In this document: positions 36,023 through 46,930 of the stretch, one piece after another
Layout of the letters: every line of letters begins with the position of its first letter
Position numbering within the stretch: position 1 is the first letter of the stretch
Assembly (NCBI GenBank): GCA_033725935.1
Contig: MU867060.1
Location: 1,392,922 to 1,456,921, forward strand
Source of the DNA: Cladorrhinum sp. PSN259
Lineage: Eukaryota; Ascomycota; Sordariomycetes; Sordariales; Podosporaceae
Direction of reading: 5' to 3'
DNA: 64,000 nt
Notes under the pieces: model-generated
Seen by the model: the letters and a program-made list of their open reading frames with translations, nothing else
What the model was told of the DNA's origin: nothing
Database searches by the model: none
Made by a program: the position numbers and the translations under genes

Positions 36023-38290
36023 TTATCTTGAAGCTTTCTTAATTCCGAACCTTTCACCAAGAGTGATCCAGGCGCCCGTGATGAGAAGGACTCTGAACCA
36101 GCCGCCATCTTGGCCCGGTTCGAACGCTTTTGCAAGCGCGCCCTCAACGACGCTGTAATCCACAAAACCAAGGTTCTTGACGGCCTCTCTGGTGCATATC
36201 TGCTTGAGCTTGGTGTGAAGCGGTCCATCTTTCGGCCAGACGTGGGGTGCGACGTATGGGTGCTTCCTCCTCTCGAACAGCTCTTGAGTGATGAAGGGCT
36301 TTCCCGCTTCGCGAAGAATCCACTTCTCGGTGAAGAGGTCCGTCACGGGCTTGTGGTTATCCCAGGGGAGACCCGTGCTTCGGTCCTTGTTTCTCTCGGG
36401 GGTATATGCAAGCTTCACGCTGGGCGGCAGCGCGTTGGCATACTCGGCCAGCTCATGGTCGAGGAACGGGGGCCGAGCCTCGATGCTGTGGGCCATTTCG
36501 CTGCGGTCGCCCAAGCACGTGAGGAGGTTGTCGGAGAGGACGGTCCTGGACCAGAGATACTGGCTCGCGTGGAGCGGGTGCCACTTGTTTTGGATCTTCT
36601 CCAGGGCCTCGGGGGACATTTGCTTGGTCAGTTCCAGCATGCCGTCGACGCCGCTCCAAGCCTGGCGCACCCAGGGGGCAAATATGTGGAGAGCGGGCTG
36701 CAGCGCTGCCACCCACCCCAGGATCCTCACTCCGTTGACCTTGCTCATCGCCTCGCTGTCTTCCCACTTGGGGCTGATGACGCCGGCGCGCGTGATGAAC
36801 ATCTGGAGCTGCATGTTGTCCTTTTCTTGCAGCGCTTGACGGGTTTGGGCATCCTCGGAGAGCTCGTCGCTGGGCATGGCCAGATCTGGCTCGCGCAGGA
36901 GGTCGCCGACGAAGAAGGGATAGCCGGCAAAATGCTCGTCTGAGCCCTCACCTGTGAGCACCACCTTGAAGCCGTTCTCCCGCGGCACCGTCGACAAGGC
37001 GAATTTGCCGACAAAATTTAGGTCGATCTGGTGGTGCTCGGTGTGGTAAACGGCGTCTGCAAAGTTTTCGGCGAGCGTGGCTTCGTCCATTTCCTTTTTG
37101 ATGACCTTGACTCCGAGCCAGTTGGCGGTCCTCTCGGCGACGTCTACAAATATCACCGTACATTAGCCTCTCGGATTGTTTTAATTTGGCTGAGTTGTGA
37201 AGCGTAAACGGCGCCCTCACCAGATTCGTCAAAACCAGATTCGCGAGGAAACTGGATGGTGAAGCAGCAGATACGGCTGGAAGCATCCTCGTTCCCGATC
37301 TTGATGCCTTCCTCTCGGACCAGCTTGGTCACGATGCCGGCCAGGAGAGACGAGTCGATGCCGCCGGAGAGGTAAATCCCAATCGGCACATCGGCCCTCA
37401 GGCGCAGACGGATCGCCTCGGTCAACTTTTCTCTGACCCCCCTAACCATTTCTTGCACTGATCTAGTCTCGGGCTCTCTCTTTTTTTTTGTGTATGTGCA
37501 GCAGTTAGTCAAAAGTTTTTCCCCCATAGACAAGGGGAAAAAGAGGGGGAAAAGAGGGGAAAAAACAAACCTTATCCCTATACTCAATATCCCAATATTG
37601 CCTCTGCACAATCTCTCCCCCAGCCGTGACCTCGATCCAATGTCCCGGCTTAATCTTCTTGACACCTTTAAACACGGTCTTCTCCCCAGTCTGCCAATCA
37701 CCGCTCGCAAGCGCCTTGACGTTCCACTCCGGCTCCCATCCCATGGCGAGAAACGCCTTGGCCTCGGAAGCCATCAGTATACGACCACCAGGGGCGAGCG
37801 TCCAAAAGAGCGGCTTGATTCCAAACCGGTCCCTGGCTGCAATCACTTTATTCTGTGTCTCATCGTAAAGAACAAAGGCAAACTCCCCGCGCAGGCGTGA
37901 GAAAAACTCTAGCATATCAGCGCCGTAGATCTCGTACAGAGCGACGATGAGCTCCGAGTCCGAGCCGGAACTGAACTTGTAGTTGTGATTTTGTATCAGC
38001 TCAGCGCGGATGCGGTCAAAGTCGTAGATCTCGCCATTGACGACGGCGTGGATCTTATTGTCTGGGTTGTGGATCGGCTGAGTGCCCGAGGGGGAGAGGT
38101 CGTTGATTGCCAAGCGGGCGTGGGCGAGCGCCACGAGGTTGTCGGTGCTGATCCAGATTCCTTGGGCGTCCGGACCGCGGTGGGATATCAAGGAGAGGGA
38201 TTCCGAGAGGGAGGATTCGAGGGATTGGCGGGTTTGTGTTGTTGAGGTTGAAGGTCGCCTTGGGGCGATGCTTACTGTGATACCGCACAT
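36023..38290 (-). CDS. Asparagine synthetase, glutamine-hydrolysing, long AsnB type
   Basis: Converts aspartate, glutamine and ATP to asparagine. Exons 38290-37571, 37479-37221 and 37143-36023 give 699 residues. The class II glutaminase domain begins MCGITVSIAP with nucleophile Cys2; SHRGPDAQG, NGEIYDF and GSDSELIVAL are its core motifs. The synthetase domain carries the pyrophosphate loop SGGIDSS (about 278-284) and the GEGSDEHFAGYPFF motif. All catalytic elements are intact. It is longer than the ~570-residue yeast Asn1/Asn2 and resembles the bacterial long-AsnB branch that also occurs in filamentous fungi. Exon 2's start sits in an AG-rich run, so its first residues (REPETRS) may shift by a codon. 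It is tail to tail with the DUF6601-like gene, 136 bp apart. Confidence 0.9.
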
Positions 38291-40381
38291 GGTTTTTTTT
38301 TTTTTCCTTTCTGGTCAGGCAATCTTTTGTCCGGGTATCGAGGGGGGGAGGGGATGCAACAAGTCCTTTTGTACTTGGAGGGTATTTCCTGGATTTTATT
38401 TTCAGCTTGTTCTTTTATGCATACATGTACACGACTCGCTCCCAAATGGGGCATATTTTCAACGACATGGTCATGAAATTCTCCGTAATTGAGATCTGAC
38501 AAAAAAAAAGTCCGTTGTGAGTTCTTCCACCGATATCACGGCCCGCACGTCTTCAGTCTTCAATCGACCATTCGGTGAGGCCGTCATACCCGCTATAAAC
38601 CGGTGAATACATACTGCGGGGAAACTGCGGGACGTCCAAAGACAATATAAACCGGGCCGGGGGGTTTGGGCACACCGAGACAACGATTTTCTTCAAAACT
38701 TTTTGTTGCAGCTTTCTATCCCTGGCGGGCCGTTCCGAACTCCGCTGGGCCGGTTCATGATTTTGAGATGAGAGAATTAAAATTTTGTGTCAAAATAGGT
38801 TTTTTGTTCTGGTGGAATATTTTCCCAACTAATTATTGCCGGGAAGTGGTTTGTGGTAGATAAGAATACCTCCCCCCAACGAGGCTTCCAGATCCGAAAG
38901 CGAACTGACAGTGTGAGAGGACGTGTTCTTCGGGTCTTGAGTTGGAGGTTGGAGGTTAACAGTGGAGTTTACAGGGGCAAGGGGGACCCTGCCAAGCACC
39001 CTGCAGGCTGGGAACACATCTTTGGGTTAGGTAGGGTACCTACCTCAATTCAGTGGAATCCTCTCTCCAACCCACCAACACCTTTAAAAGCTATCTAGAG
39101 AATCATCCCGTGATTATTTCAAAAGTGTAATCAATCTGAGACCTCACGTAACTTTCCTATACTTTCAGCGCAATCCATTTAAAAATAAAAAGGTGGGATC
39201 AAGATACCTAAATACGGGTACAGCATCAATAAACTCTGGTGTACATAGAAACCCTTTCCCACTCCCCACTTCACAATCTCCTCCCCCCCCCCCCCCCCGT
39301 CCCCTTGCCTCCATCCTTGTTGACTCGCGCCGCTCGCGTGATCAATAAACGAAAGAGTCAACAACTCGGAGAGAATTACCGATTACTTACTTCAGTTTTC
39401 TCTTCTCCTTTGGGTATTGACACTAACTACACTTAATTACCCTTCAGCCTTCGTATTTTCTCTTCTCTTGTGTTTCTCCCTCTACGGCGTATGTAATTAA
39501 ATATTGGCCCCCCTCCTGCCTTTCCAATTTATCCGAGCCAGCCTTACCACTCTATCTATATACGTATAATGTGAGTGATTACAGACGCAACAACCAAACA
39601 ACAAAAGACCAATAAATAAAAACGCCAACTCTTCCCCCCCCCCCTTATCTATCTAATTAACTCGGAACAAAAGTCAATCACCCCAAAACAAAAAAACAAA
39701 ATATAAAAAAATCATCACATGCAAATGAAATACGCCGCGAACGAAAACCTTTCAGCTACGTCACATTATTACTTGATCGAACAACAAGCAAACGCAAGGT
39801 GTGTTGGCTATTTTGCGTGCCTAAAGCTGAAAATGCGCGTGGTGGCGCAGCGGTCGTCAACAGCGTCCGTGCTACTCCGTACCACCTTTGATTTAATTGA
39901 AATATACCTTGGCGCCAGCCTTACCCGTTTTCTTGTGTCAAGGGGTAGTCTAGTTGCTGCGTGCTGCCACACACATGTGGAACGCGAGCAGCCAAGAAAG
40001 TGTGGGGGAAATCCAGCTGTGCGGGAGGGAGGGAGTGGCTGACTTCCGGAAATTATTGGATTGAATGGAAGAAAAAGGACTGACGTGATTCCAGCCTTAA
40101 AGAGAAGCCCTACCTACCTACATTGTACTGGGAGGTGAAAAAAGACTTGCTTTTCTTGTTGAAGAAACTTGGAACTGGAGATCAAGTCATACTTTACATG
40201 TAGTTGAAGCAGATTATATTTTAGTTTGTCTTGATTGTACTGTACATGATCTACGCCGGCCGCATATTCCTGTCCCGCTCTTTAATCTGTCAAACCACCA
40301 CTTGCTTAATCTCACCTTCGCTGATATTTTCTCCCAATACTTGACACACCTTCCTTTTATTTCCGCAGCATAAATGCCACC
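38291..40381. other. Intergenic, 2.1 kb
   Basis: Divergent spacer between asparagine synthetase and a membrane protein gene. It has a 16-nt poly-C tract (39283-39298), CT-rich and AT-rich patches, and ACCTACC-type motifs at 39027-39045 and 40111-40121. No gene recognised. Confidence 0.45.
39283..39298. repeat. poly-C tract (16 C)
   Basis: Homopolymer inside a pyrimidine-rich intergenic stretch. Confidence 0.8.
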
Positions 40382-42307
40382 ATGAACTCGACACTCGAAC
40401 AACTGTTCCTCGACTTCAAGGGACACGAAACATGGGTCGGAAAATGCGTGCAAAAGATCTACGAAGCCGCAAATTCATCCGAAACAGTACTCAACCAGCA
40501 CATCATCCCGGGACTGATCGGACGCAGCGGCGCGCCCGGGGTCGTGTCCAACAACCTCCACGGCTGGAAGCGCGAAGACGTCTGGGGAATCAGCATAGCA
40601 CTCTGCAACGAGTACTGCAACCGCTCCGCCTTCGGCATGGTCTTCAACTACCAGACCTTTCTCGGCCGGACGACCAACTACCTGCTTCCCTGGCTCGCCT
40701 TGACCGCCCAGCTCCCGTACGAGGCCGGTGATATCATTACGAATATCATGTGCTTCTTCATGGGCGTGGGCAGCCCGATGACGCTCACCTTCTCGCTGAT
40801 GATGACCATTTTCAACCGGCGGTGGCTCAGAGAGAAGATCAGAAGATTTCATGTCGATTATCCCGCTAATGGGTTGGCACCGAGGTTGAAGGATGTGAGC
40901 AACTTTCTCGAGGCCGCACAGCAGGTGCCCTTGAGGATGTCGTATGGCTCCGGGTGGCTGGCGAGTTTGGTTCTGTTGGAAAGCAACGAGACGTGGTGGG
41001 AGAGGCTGAGCAACAGGTTGTTAGCCACAAAGAGGGGGGTCACCTTGTCTTTGGTGGTTCAGATTCTCGTGGCGGTCACAGCTTGGATACTGACCATCAT
41101 CGGGACGTTCGGATCCTCCCTCGGCAACCACGCCGAAGGTCTCGTGCTGTCGTCCTCGACCTTGTGGACTTGGCTCGTGCCTGTTATTTGCGGCTGGATC
41201 ACGGTGGGAACCCAGATCAAGGCGGATGCCGTGGAACGGGCCCTCGTGGCTGATGAAGCGGACAAGGCTACAGACCCGGGCGTTTGTGTGCATGATATTC
41301 AAAAGGCCTTTTCGGTGGGGCATCCAGACGCCAAAGACGGCTTGAACTTTCTCGGCTGCGGCATTCACGGCGATGAAACGAAGCCCGGGCCGGTGTATAA
41401 CTACGCCCGCATATTCACCTGGAGACACAACGCCACGAGGCTGCTCGCCACCTTCCAGCACGCCGCGGAGGAACTGCAGACACATCGTCGGGGCAATCAA
41501 GGACCACCACATACACGCGCACGGCGTCCATCAGTAGCCCTGGAAAAGGTTCAGGGTTCGGTGGAACTGCGTGAACTCGAGGCCACAGCAGACTTGAAGG
41601 CCGTGACTCAATACTGCGGTTTGCCCGGACCCGGCGCCGGCTCAGCTAAAGGAGACTCGGATCAGTCTAAAGATTCAAGTTCATTCGCGGCCGGCTCGGT
41701 CGTATTCACGCCAGGCCCGGAGCTGACCGTTTACCCGCGAAATGACGAGCTCGATGCAGACTTTTGGTGGCAAGTTCTCGGGGCAACGCTGACGGCTTTA
41801 TTCGTCCAGTGGGGCACGGCAGGCCCGGCAATCATCATCGCGTACCTGACCGACGTCAAGAAACTGGGCTGCCGCAGCGGGAGCTACCTGATTTACGGCG
41901 TCGTCAGCATGGTCTCGTTTGGCGTCTTACTGCTCTCTGCCGTCTTCTCCCGGGCGGCTCTGCTCAGATACCAAGCAGCCATCGACGGCCGGAAGCCCGG
42001 GCTGGCGTTTAACCTGTTCAGAGCGCTAGCTGTGATTTTGAGGCTGCTGGGTAGGACCATGGTGGTCGGGAACGCTCTCTGGCTGATTATTACGTCGTTC
42101 TTTGAGCTGATTGGGTTCTTTGATAACTGCTGGTGCGAAGGGGTTGTCTTTGCGTGGGGTGATAGGGCCTGGATCGTGCTGTTTAAGAACGCCGTTGATC
42201 TGGCTGAGAATGCGAGCGGACCTTGGGGAGGGGGGATCGCACTTAGCAGCTGCGTTATGCTTCTTTCATATGTGTGGTTTGCTCTTTTGTGTCGGAAGCC
42301 TAGGTAG
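40382..42307 (+). CDS. Multi-pass membrane protein of unknown function
   Basis: Single exon, 641 residues. Hydrophobic segments lie near residues 105-150, 225-245, 255-280, 460-485, 500-525, 545-575 and 615-637. A long hydrophilic, Ser/Gly/Pro-rich loop lies at about 340-450 (ARRPSVALEK, KGDSDQSKDSSS). Potential N-glycosylation sites (NSTLEQ, NSSET) are in the N-terminal ~60 residues, which may face outside. I do not recognise a named domain; it resembles the many lineage-restricted fungal integral membrane proteins. GC-rich codon use and the long uninterrupted frame support a real gene. The 3' flank is an unusual T/G-repeat. Confidence 0.8.
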   Translation: MNSTLEQLFLDFKGHETWVGKCVQKIYEAANSSETVLNQHIIPGLIGRSGAPGVVSNNLHGWKREDVWGISIALCNEYCNRSAFGMVFNYQTFLGRTTNYLLPWLALTAQLPYEAGDIITNIMCFFMGVGSPMTLTFSLMMTIFNRRWLREKIRRFHVDYPANGLAPRLKDVSNFLEAAQQVPLRMSYGSGWLASLVLLESNETWWERLSNRLLATKRGVTLSLVVQILVAVTAWILTIIGTFGSSLGNHAEGLVLSSSTLWTWLVPVICGWITVGTQIKADAVERALVADEADKATDPGVCVHDIQKAFSVGHPDAKDGLNFLGCGIHGDETKPGPVYNYARIFTWRHNATRLLATFQHAAEELQTHRRGNQGPPHTRARRPSVALEKVQGSVELRELEATADLKAVTQYCGLPGPGAGSAKGDSDQSKDSSSFAAGSVVFTPGPELTVYPRNDELDADFWWQVLGATLTALFVQWGTAGPAIIIAYLTDVKKLGCRSGSYLIYGVVSMVSFGVLLLSAVFSRAALLRYQAAIDGRKPGLAFNLFRALAVILRLLGRTMVVGNALWLIITSFFELIGFFDNCWCEGVVFAWGDRAWIVLFKNAVDLAENASGPWGGGIALSSCVMLLSYVWFALLCRKPR

Positions 42308-42820
42308 AGAGGTTCTTCTTCTTTTCTTCTTTTTTTTTGGGGGTTTTTTTTGGTTTTTTTTGGTTTTTTTTTGGTTTTGGTTTTGTCTTGCACATGATAC
42401 CCTTTCTCATTAGCTGTGTTTAAATGTATCAAGATGTTAGTGGTAGTTGCAATTGTGGTACATCAGACATCATAATGCATTCTTTGATGTGATTGGAAGT
42501 TGCGGTACGAGGGGCTTGCGGTGATAAGGCAGACGGGAATCACCGACGGGTCATCGGCCGATCGGTCCCGATCAAAAAAGCATGTTGGCATCGGTTAGAC
42601 TTCGCACCTTCCACTTCTTCAAGATCCTACCACCTCGAGGCGGTCTAAGTGTTTCCAAGTTGCATTTCACGAATCCTCAATCCTGAGCCGCAATCATGCA
42701 TTTCATTCCCTAATTAGGTTTCATTTTTAATTGCTCATCATCTATAAACCCAGAAATCAGTCCCGAATCATAATTCCCGACCCTCATTGCTTTCTCTACC
42801 GACAAAACCACTCTCTCGTC
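42308..42820. other. Intergenic with T8GG-type repeat (42324-42384)
   Basis: Right after the membrane protein stop, runs of 7-9 T separated by GG (about 42331-42384) form an irregular repeat, likely in the 3' UTR. The right part is the promoter of the glycosyltransferase. Confidence 0.6.
42743..42748 (+). promoter_or_regulatory. TATA box of glycosyltransferase gene
   Basis: TATAAA 73 nt upstream of the ATG at 42821. Its place supports that start over the in-frame ATG at 42731, which lies upstream of the box. Confidence 0.5.
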
Positions 42821-44443
42821 ATGTCCCACCAACAATCTCTTGAAAACGATAAATGCCATTTAACACACGGCAAGATCCTGTTAGTCGTGGGAGCCGGAGG
42901 GTTCACCCATGCAGCCCCCGTCCTTGAACTTGGCCGGATTCTTGCGCAACGAGGCCACCGAGTCGAATTTGCGACCCACCAAGGTCAGGAGAAATGGGTC
43001 AAGACGAAATACTACAACTTCGTCACCAAGGTACACACGATGGGGCCAGGTTTGTCCCCAGAGGTCGAAGCTCAGCAGTACCGCGATCTGCAGGCTTCTG
43101 ACCCCAGAGTCAGCTACGAGGGCTACTTCAAACCGAAATACACAGTCGACCAGTTCTGGACTTCGGACTACTTCTGCCTGCAGGAAATAGTCGCCGAATA
43201 CAAGCCCGACATGATGATTGCAGACTTTTTTGTCGACGCCGTCCGGGATATCGGTTACCCGCACTCGGACACTCCATTTGCCATGGTTTGGCCCCAGATG
43301 CCTTACGGCATGGTCAAAGTTTCGTACATCCCTGGTGTTCCTGGATTCCAGACTGACGCCCTATCGAGCGAGCACGCATCCTTCTGGACGAGACTTCGAG
43401 CCGAGTTGAGACCACTCCGCGCGGTACCCGCCATTGTTAAGTATCTTAGATGGGTGCGGAAGATGCGCAGAGATGCCGGCGTCAATGAGGAGCTTCCTCT
43501 TCTCAACAAACCCAACCATCTGGCACTGGTGAATTCTTTTTGGGGCCTTGAAGTACCAAAGGATCTCCCACCCATGATTGCTGCTGTCGGGCCGATCCTG
43601 GCTGATGAGTACCCGCCACTTGACGGGAAGATGGAAGCCTTCTTCTCGAGCCATCGCCGGATTATGTACGTCTCCTTTGGTACCCATATCCAACTGGAGC
43701 CGGAGCATCTTGCCAAGTTCTTGACAGCCTTTTCTGCAATGCTTCGCGAGGATCTTGTCGATGGTGTCATCTGGGCAGCCAACGAAGCACAGAGCAAGGT
43801 GTTTTCCTTTGTGGGTACGGTTGAGCTCGATCAAATACCCGGATCTCGGCGCGTGTCTGTCACCGACATTATCAACAACCAAATGCCAGAGTGGTATTTC
43901 ACCCCGTTCGCCCCGCAGCGCACCATTCTTGACCGCCCCGAGACTGTGCTTTTTGTCACTCATGGAGGAGGCAGCAGCGTCAACGAGGCAATGTTTCACG
44001 GCACACCTATGCTCGCCTTGGGATTCTTCTTTGATCAGCCACTTAACGGTCTCCGAATTCAGGAGGCCGGCGTGGGGCTTGCTATGGACAAGGCTGGATT
44101 CTCAGGTCTAGAGTTGGTGGAAAAGTGTCGAACTATTCTAACGGACGCCGATGGTAGCATTGGGTTGAATGTCACTCGTATGAAGCACATTGCTCGGGTG
44201 GCGTCGAGGAACAAGCACCACGCTGCTGATCTGATTGAGGAGGTCATGTATGACCGCAAGTACGGCGCTCCAACGGGGAGACCTTGGCATCTGCAGACTG
44301 CCGACATGAGGATGTCTGTATGGCGGGCCGGGAATTGGGATTTGACGGCCTTTGGGGGTGTAGCGCTGGCAGGAATGGTGGGGCTGGGGTACTACGTGTT
44401 CAAGTATAGGTCTCTGATTGCTCAGATACAGCGGAGGTGGTAA
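42821..44443 (+). CDS. UDP-glycosyltransferase, family GT1, with C-terminal membrane anchor
   Basis: Transfers a sugar from a UDP-sugar to a lipophilic acceptor. Single exon, 540 residues from ATG 42821. The N-terminal half opens with ILLVVGAGGFTHAAPVLEL, the acceptor-domain strand with its catalytic-type His in GGFTHAAP. The donor-binding signature is at about 375-430: FAPQRTILDRP, then THGGGSSVNEAMFHGTPML and FFFDQPLNGLRIQEAGVG. Near the end a hydrophobic helix (VALAGMVGLGYYVF) is followed by a short basic tail (KYRSLIAQIQRRW), the layout of ER-bound animal-type UGTs with a cytosolic tail. There is no clear signal peptide, so topology is uncertain. Acceptor unknown; sterol, fatty acid or xenobiotic are possible. 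Confidence 0.88.
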   Translation: MSHQQSLENDKCHLTHGKILLVVGAGGFTHAAPVLELGRILAQRGHRVEFATHQGQEKWVKTKYYNFVTKVHTMGPGLSPEVEAQQYRDLQASDPRVSYEGYFKPKYTVDQFWTSDYFCLQEIVAEYKPDMMIADFFVDAVRDIGYPHSDTPFAMVWPQMPYGMVKVSYIPGVPGFQTDALSSEHASFWTRLRAELRPLRAVPAIVKYLRWVRKMRRDAGVNEELPLLNKPNHLALVNSFWGLEVPKDLPPMIAAVGPILADEYPPLDGKMEAFFSSHRRIMYVSFGTHIQLEPEHLAKFLTAFSAMLREDLVDGVIWAANEAQSKVFSFVGTVELDQIPGSRRVSVTDIINNQMPEWYFTPFAPQRTILDRPETVLFVTHGGGSSVNEAMFHGTPMLALGFFFDQPLNGLRIQEAGVGLAMDKAGFSGLELVEKCRTILTDADGSIGLNVTRMKHIARVASRNKHHAADLIEEVMYDRKYGAPTGRPWHLQTADMRMSVWRAGNWDLTAFGGVALAGMVGLGYYVFKYRSLIAQIQRRW

Positions 44444-45846
44444 AGTGTCTGTCAGTATTGGTAAAGCCAGGGCATGTGCCAGGTACATCATGTACATCAT
44501 GCAAGCACTGCCGTTCTTTGAGGCTCAACTAGGTAGTATCTGTCGCTGCCTTTCACCGTCTTCCATTAATCTATCATATCCGCATTTTCATCCTCATCCT
44601 GTCCCAAGTTCACCCGAGCAAACAGAAGCTCGACAACCGCCTGCTCGACGCGGATCTTCCAATTGTGGAAAGCTTCCTTGACATTCTCGACCGTCGACTC
44701 TGTCTTGGGTTTCTGGGATTGGCGTGGGCGGACTCCTCGGTAGGAGTGGTTTGGAAAGCTCGAAATGCCGGTTCTTCGTGGATGGTTAGCATTTGGTTCT
44801 ACTATGATTCTGATAGTAGTAGTAAAATGCAGAATGACTTGTCACCATCATCATCGTTTTCTTCAATGTCCAATCTTTTCCTCCTAAACAAAGTAAGACT
44901 TATACCAGCACACTGGATTCCTAGCTGCTAGCTGCGCTGGCTGCTGCCTGGCTGGTTTAAGTTTAAGGATTTGATTACAACTGGATGAGGGCATTTCCAG
45001 ATTGCAGCAGGTCCAGGCCCGAAACCAGGCCGCACCACCACAGGCAATCACATCAACTTATTTTCCCTTATTTTTTAAAAAAAATAAAAAAATTCGTTAG
45101 TTATTTGCTCGGAACAATGCGTGCATTGGTTCTCGGAACCAAACACAAGGTGAACACAAGGTTATATTCAATGTATGTATGTATGTACATACATAAGATG
45201 CGGAGAAACCTCCCCCCCCCCGGGCCTGCTGCTTCTGTTTTTGGGAACTTTTGGATTTTCATTTTTGGTACGGATTATATTCAATGGTATATACAATGGT
45301 ACATTTCAATGGTACTGTAGATACATTTCAATAGTACTGTAACTACGCGGAAATGTATGTAACCCCCTCCCAAAAAGTTCCCGTCCTCCCATTTTCCACC
45401 CCACCCTCATCTTCGGTTCCTAAAATAATAACCGGCAGTTATGTGTGAGAAGAACCGCACGTTCCCCCTCCCTCCCCCCTTCCCTTTACGGTCCAGACTA
45501 CAGGAAACACATTAGTCAATGCTTACTTGATTTCCCAACCAACAGTCTTTTGACATGGTAGCTTTTTCGGGGGGTAGGAATCGCACCCCTGAATTGTCTA
45601 TTTTTTCTATGTACAACAGATGCGGGAGGGGGTAAGATGGCCAATATTGGGGGAACTTTGCTCAACAAAGTTGGTGTGGTACATGTCACATTGAGAAAAA
45701 GCCACCAACAGCACGCGTAATCGCTCCAATATTAATAAGAATATTGGTTGTGGGTGTTAAAAGTCAATTGACCTACACCTTTCGGTTCCCCCAAATCAGT
45801 ATCCTGATTCTGTACGCTGAAATCAATTTCAGACTGTTTAAGAAAC
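44444..45846. other. Intergenic, 1.4 kb
   Basis: Spacer with an ATGT repeat near 45172-45190 and a 22-bp direct repeat (see separate entry). No gene recognised. Confidence 0.45.
45300..45343. repeat. 22-bp imperfect tandem duplication
   Basis: Unit TACATTTCAATGGTACTGTA plus two bases at 45300-45321, repeated at 45322-45343 with one internal change. A partial match (TCAATGGTA) lies at 45281. Confidence 0.75.
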
Positions 45847-46920
45847 ATGGCCGCAACAACAACCACCGACCCCTCAGGCTCAACCCACTCCGTAAACGGC
45901 ATCCGACTTGTTGGCGGAGATGAAGAGAAAGGCCTGTACAGGACCCAAACGGGCGTGACCATGTCGCCCGAGCTGTTCGAGAAGCTCTACCTCACGCCCA
46001 AGGTGCCCCACGTCGGCGACTACAACCGACGCTTCGCGAACCCTACGGCGCTGGGGTTCGTGGGTTTCGTGATTTCGACCTTTACTTTTTCGATTGTTTG
46101 TATGGGGTGGGGTGGTGCTTCTGGGTTCACGCCTGTTGTGTAAGTTTTCTAAACTCGGCATCCTCCTCAATGTTCGCTGAGCATGTGAGGTGACTCAAAG
46201 AAGTCAACTGACGCAGTGTGTGGGTGAAAAAAATACAGGGGAATATTCTTCTTTGTTGGTCCTGTTCTTTTGACCTTTGCTATGGTTTTTGAGTGGTAAG
46301 TTTTGTCACCTTCCCCCGAGTACCCCCGAACCATGAACTGATAGGACCCCGGGCGACAGGATAATGGGCAACTTCTTCCCCATGATGGTTATGGGCCTCT
46401 TCAGCGTGTTCTGGCTGTCATTTGGCATGCTGCAACTTCCAACTCTCCAACTCGGTGCCCCCTATGCCACCTCGACCGACCCCACGGGACTCGCATCCAA
46501 AGAATACAACGCGGTAGTGGCGCTGTACTTGCTTGTTTGGGGTTTTGCGTTGTTTACATTCTTCATCTTCACTTGCAAGATCAATACCGTGTTTGCTGCG
46601 ATATTTTTATTTGTGACAGTCGGAGCTTGGGTGCTGTCAGGGGCGTATTGGAAGGCTTCGTCGGGAGATTTTGATGCTGCAGGGAAATTGCAAAAGGTGA
46701 GAGACTCCTTTACGTTGATAATAACTTGCTAATGAACATGATATAGGCCGGAGGCGCTTTGCTATTTGTTGTGGCTGTCCTTGGCTGGTACATGTGCTTC
46801 ATCATCATGGCTGGGGAAATGCGAATTACTCTGAATCTTCCAGTCGGTGATTTGAGTCATTTCTGGCCTCGAACAGACGTGGAGCTGGCAACTCAGGATC
46901 GAAGGGAACATCGGGATTAA
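45847..46920 (+). CDS. GPR1/FUN34/YaaH (acetate transporter) family protein
   Basis: Plasma-membrane channel or transporter for acetate and related short-chain acids. Exons 45847-46139, 46239-46295, 46360-46696 and 46747-46920 give 286 residues. A ~65-residue cytosolic N terminus is followed by six hydrophobic helices. The signature FANPTALGF (NPxG-type motif) starts helix 1, and later motifs include the FSVFWLSFGMLQLP helix and an aromatic C-terminal LGWYMCFIIMAGE. Family members (Ato1/Ady2 in yeast) are induced by acetate and repressed by glucose. The stop at 46918-46920 is only ten bases from the stop of the converging DUF4360 gene, so the transcripts must overlap. Confidence 0.92.
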
Positions 46921-46930
46921 GTCTGTGCTT

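Noticed and set aside
36110..36943. 277-codon plus-strand frame
   Set aside because: Antisense to the asparagine synthetase exon 3.
45562..45600. Possible tRNA T-arm (GGTAGGAATCGCACCCC) on the minus strand
   Set aside because: No matching acceptor stem, D-arm or anticodon arm found around it; chance or a relic.
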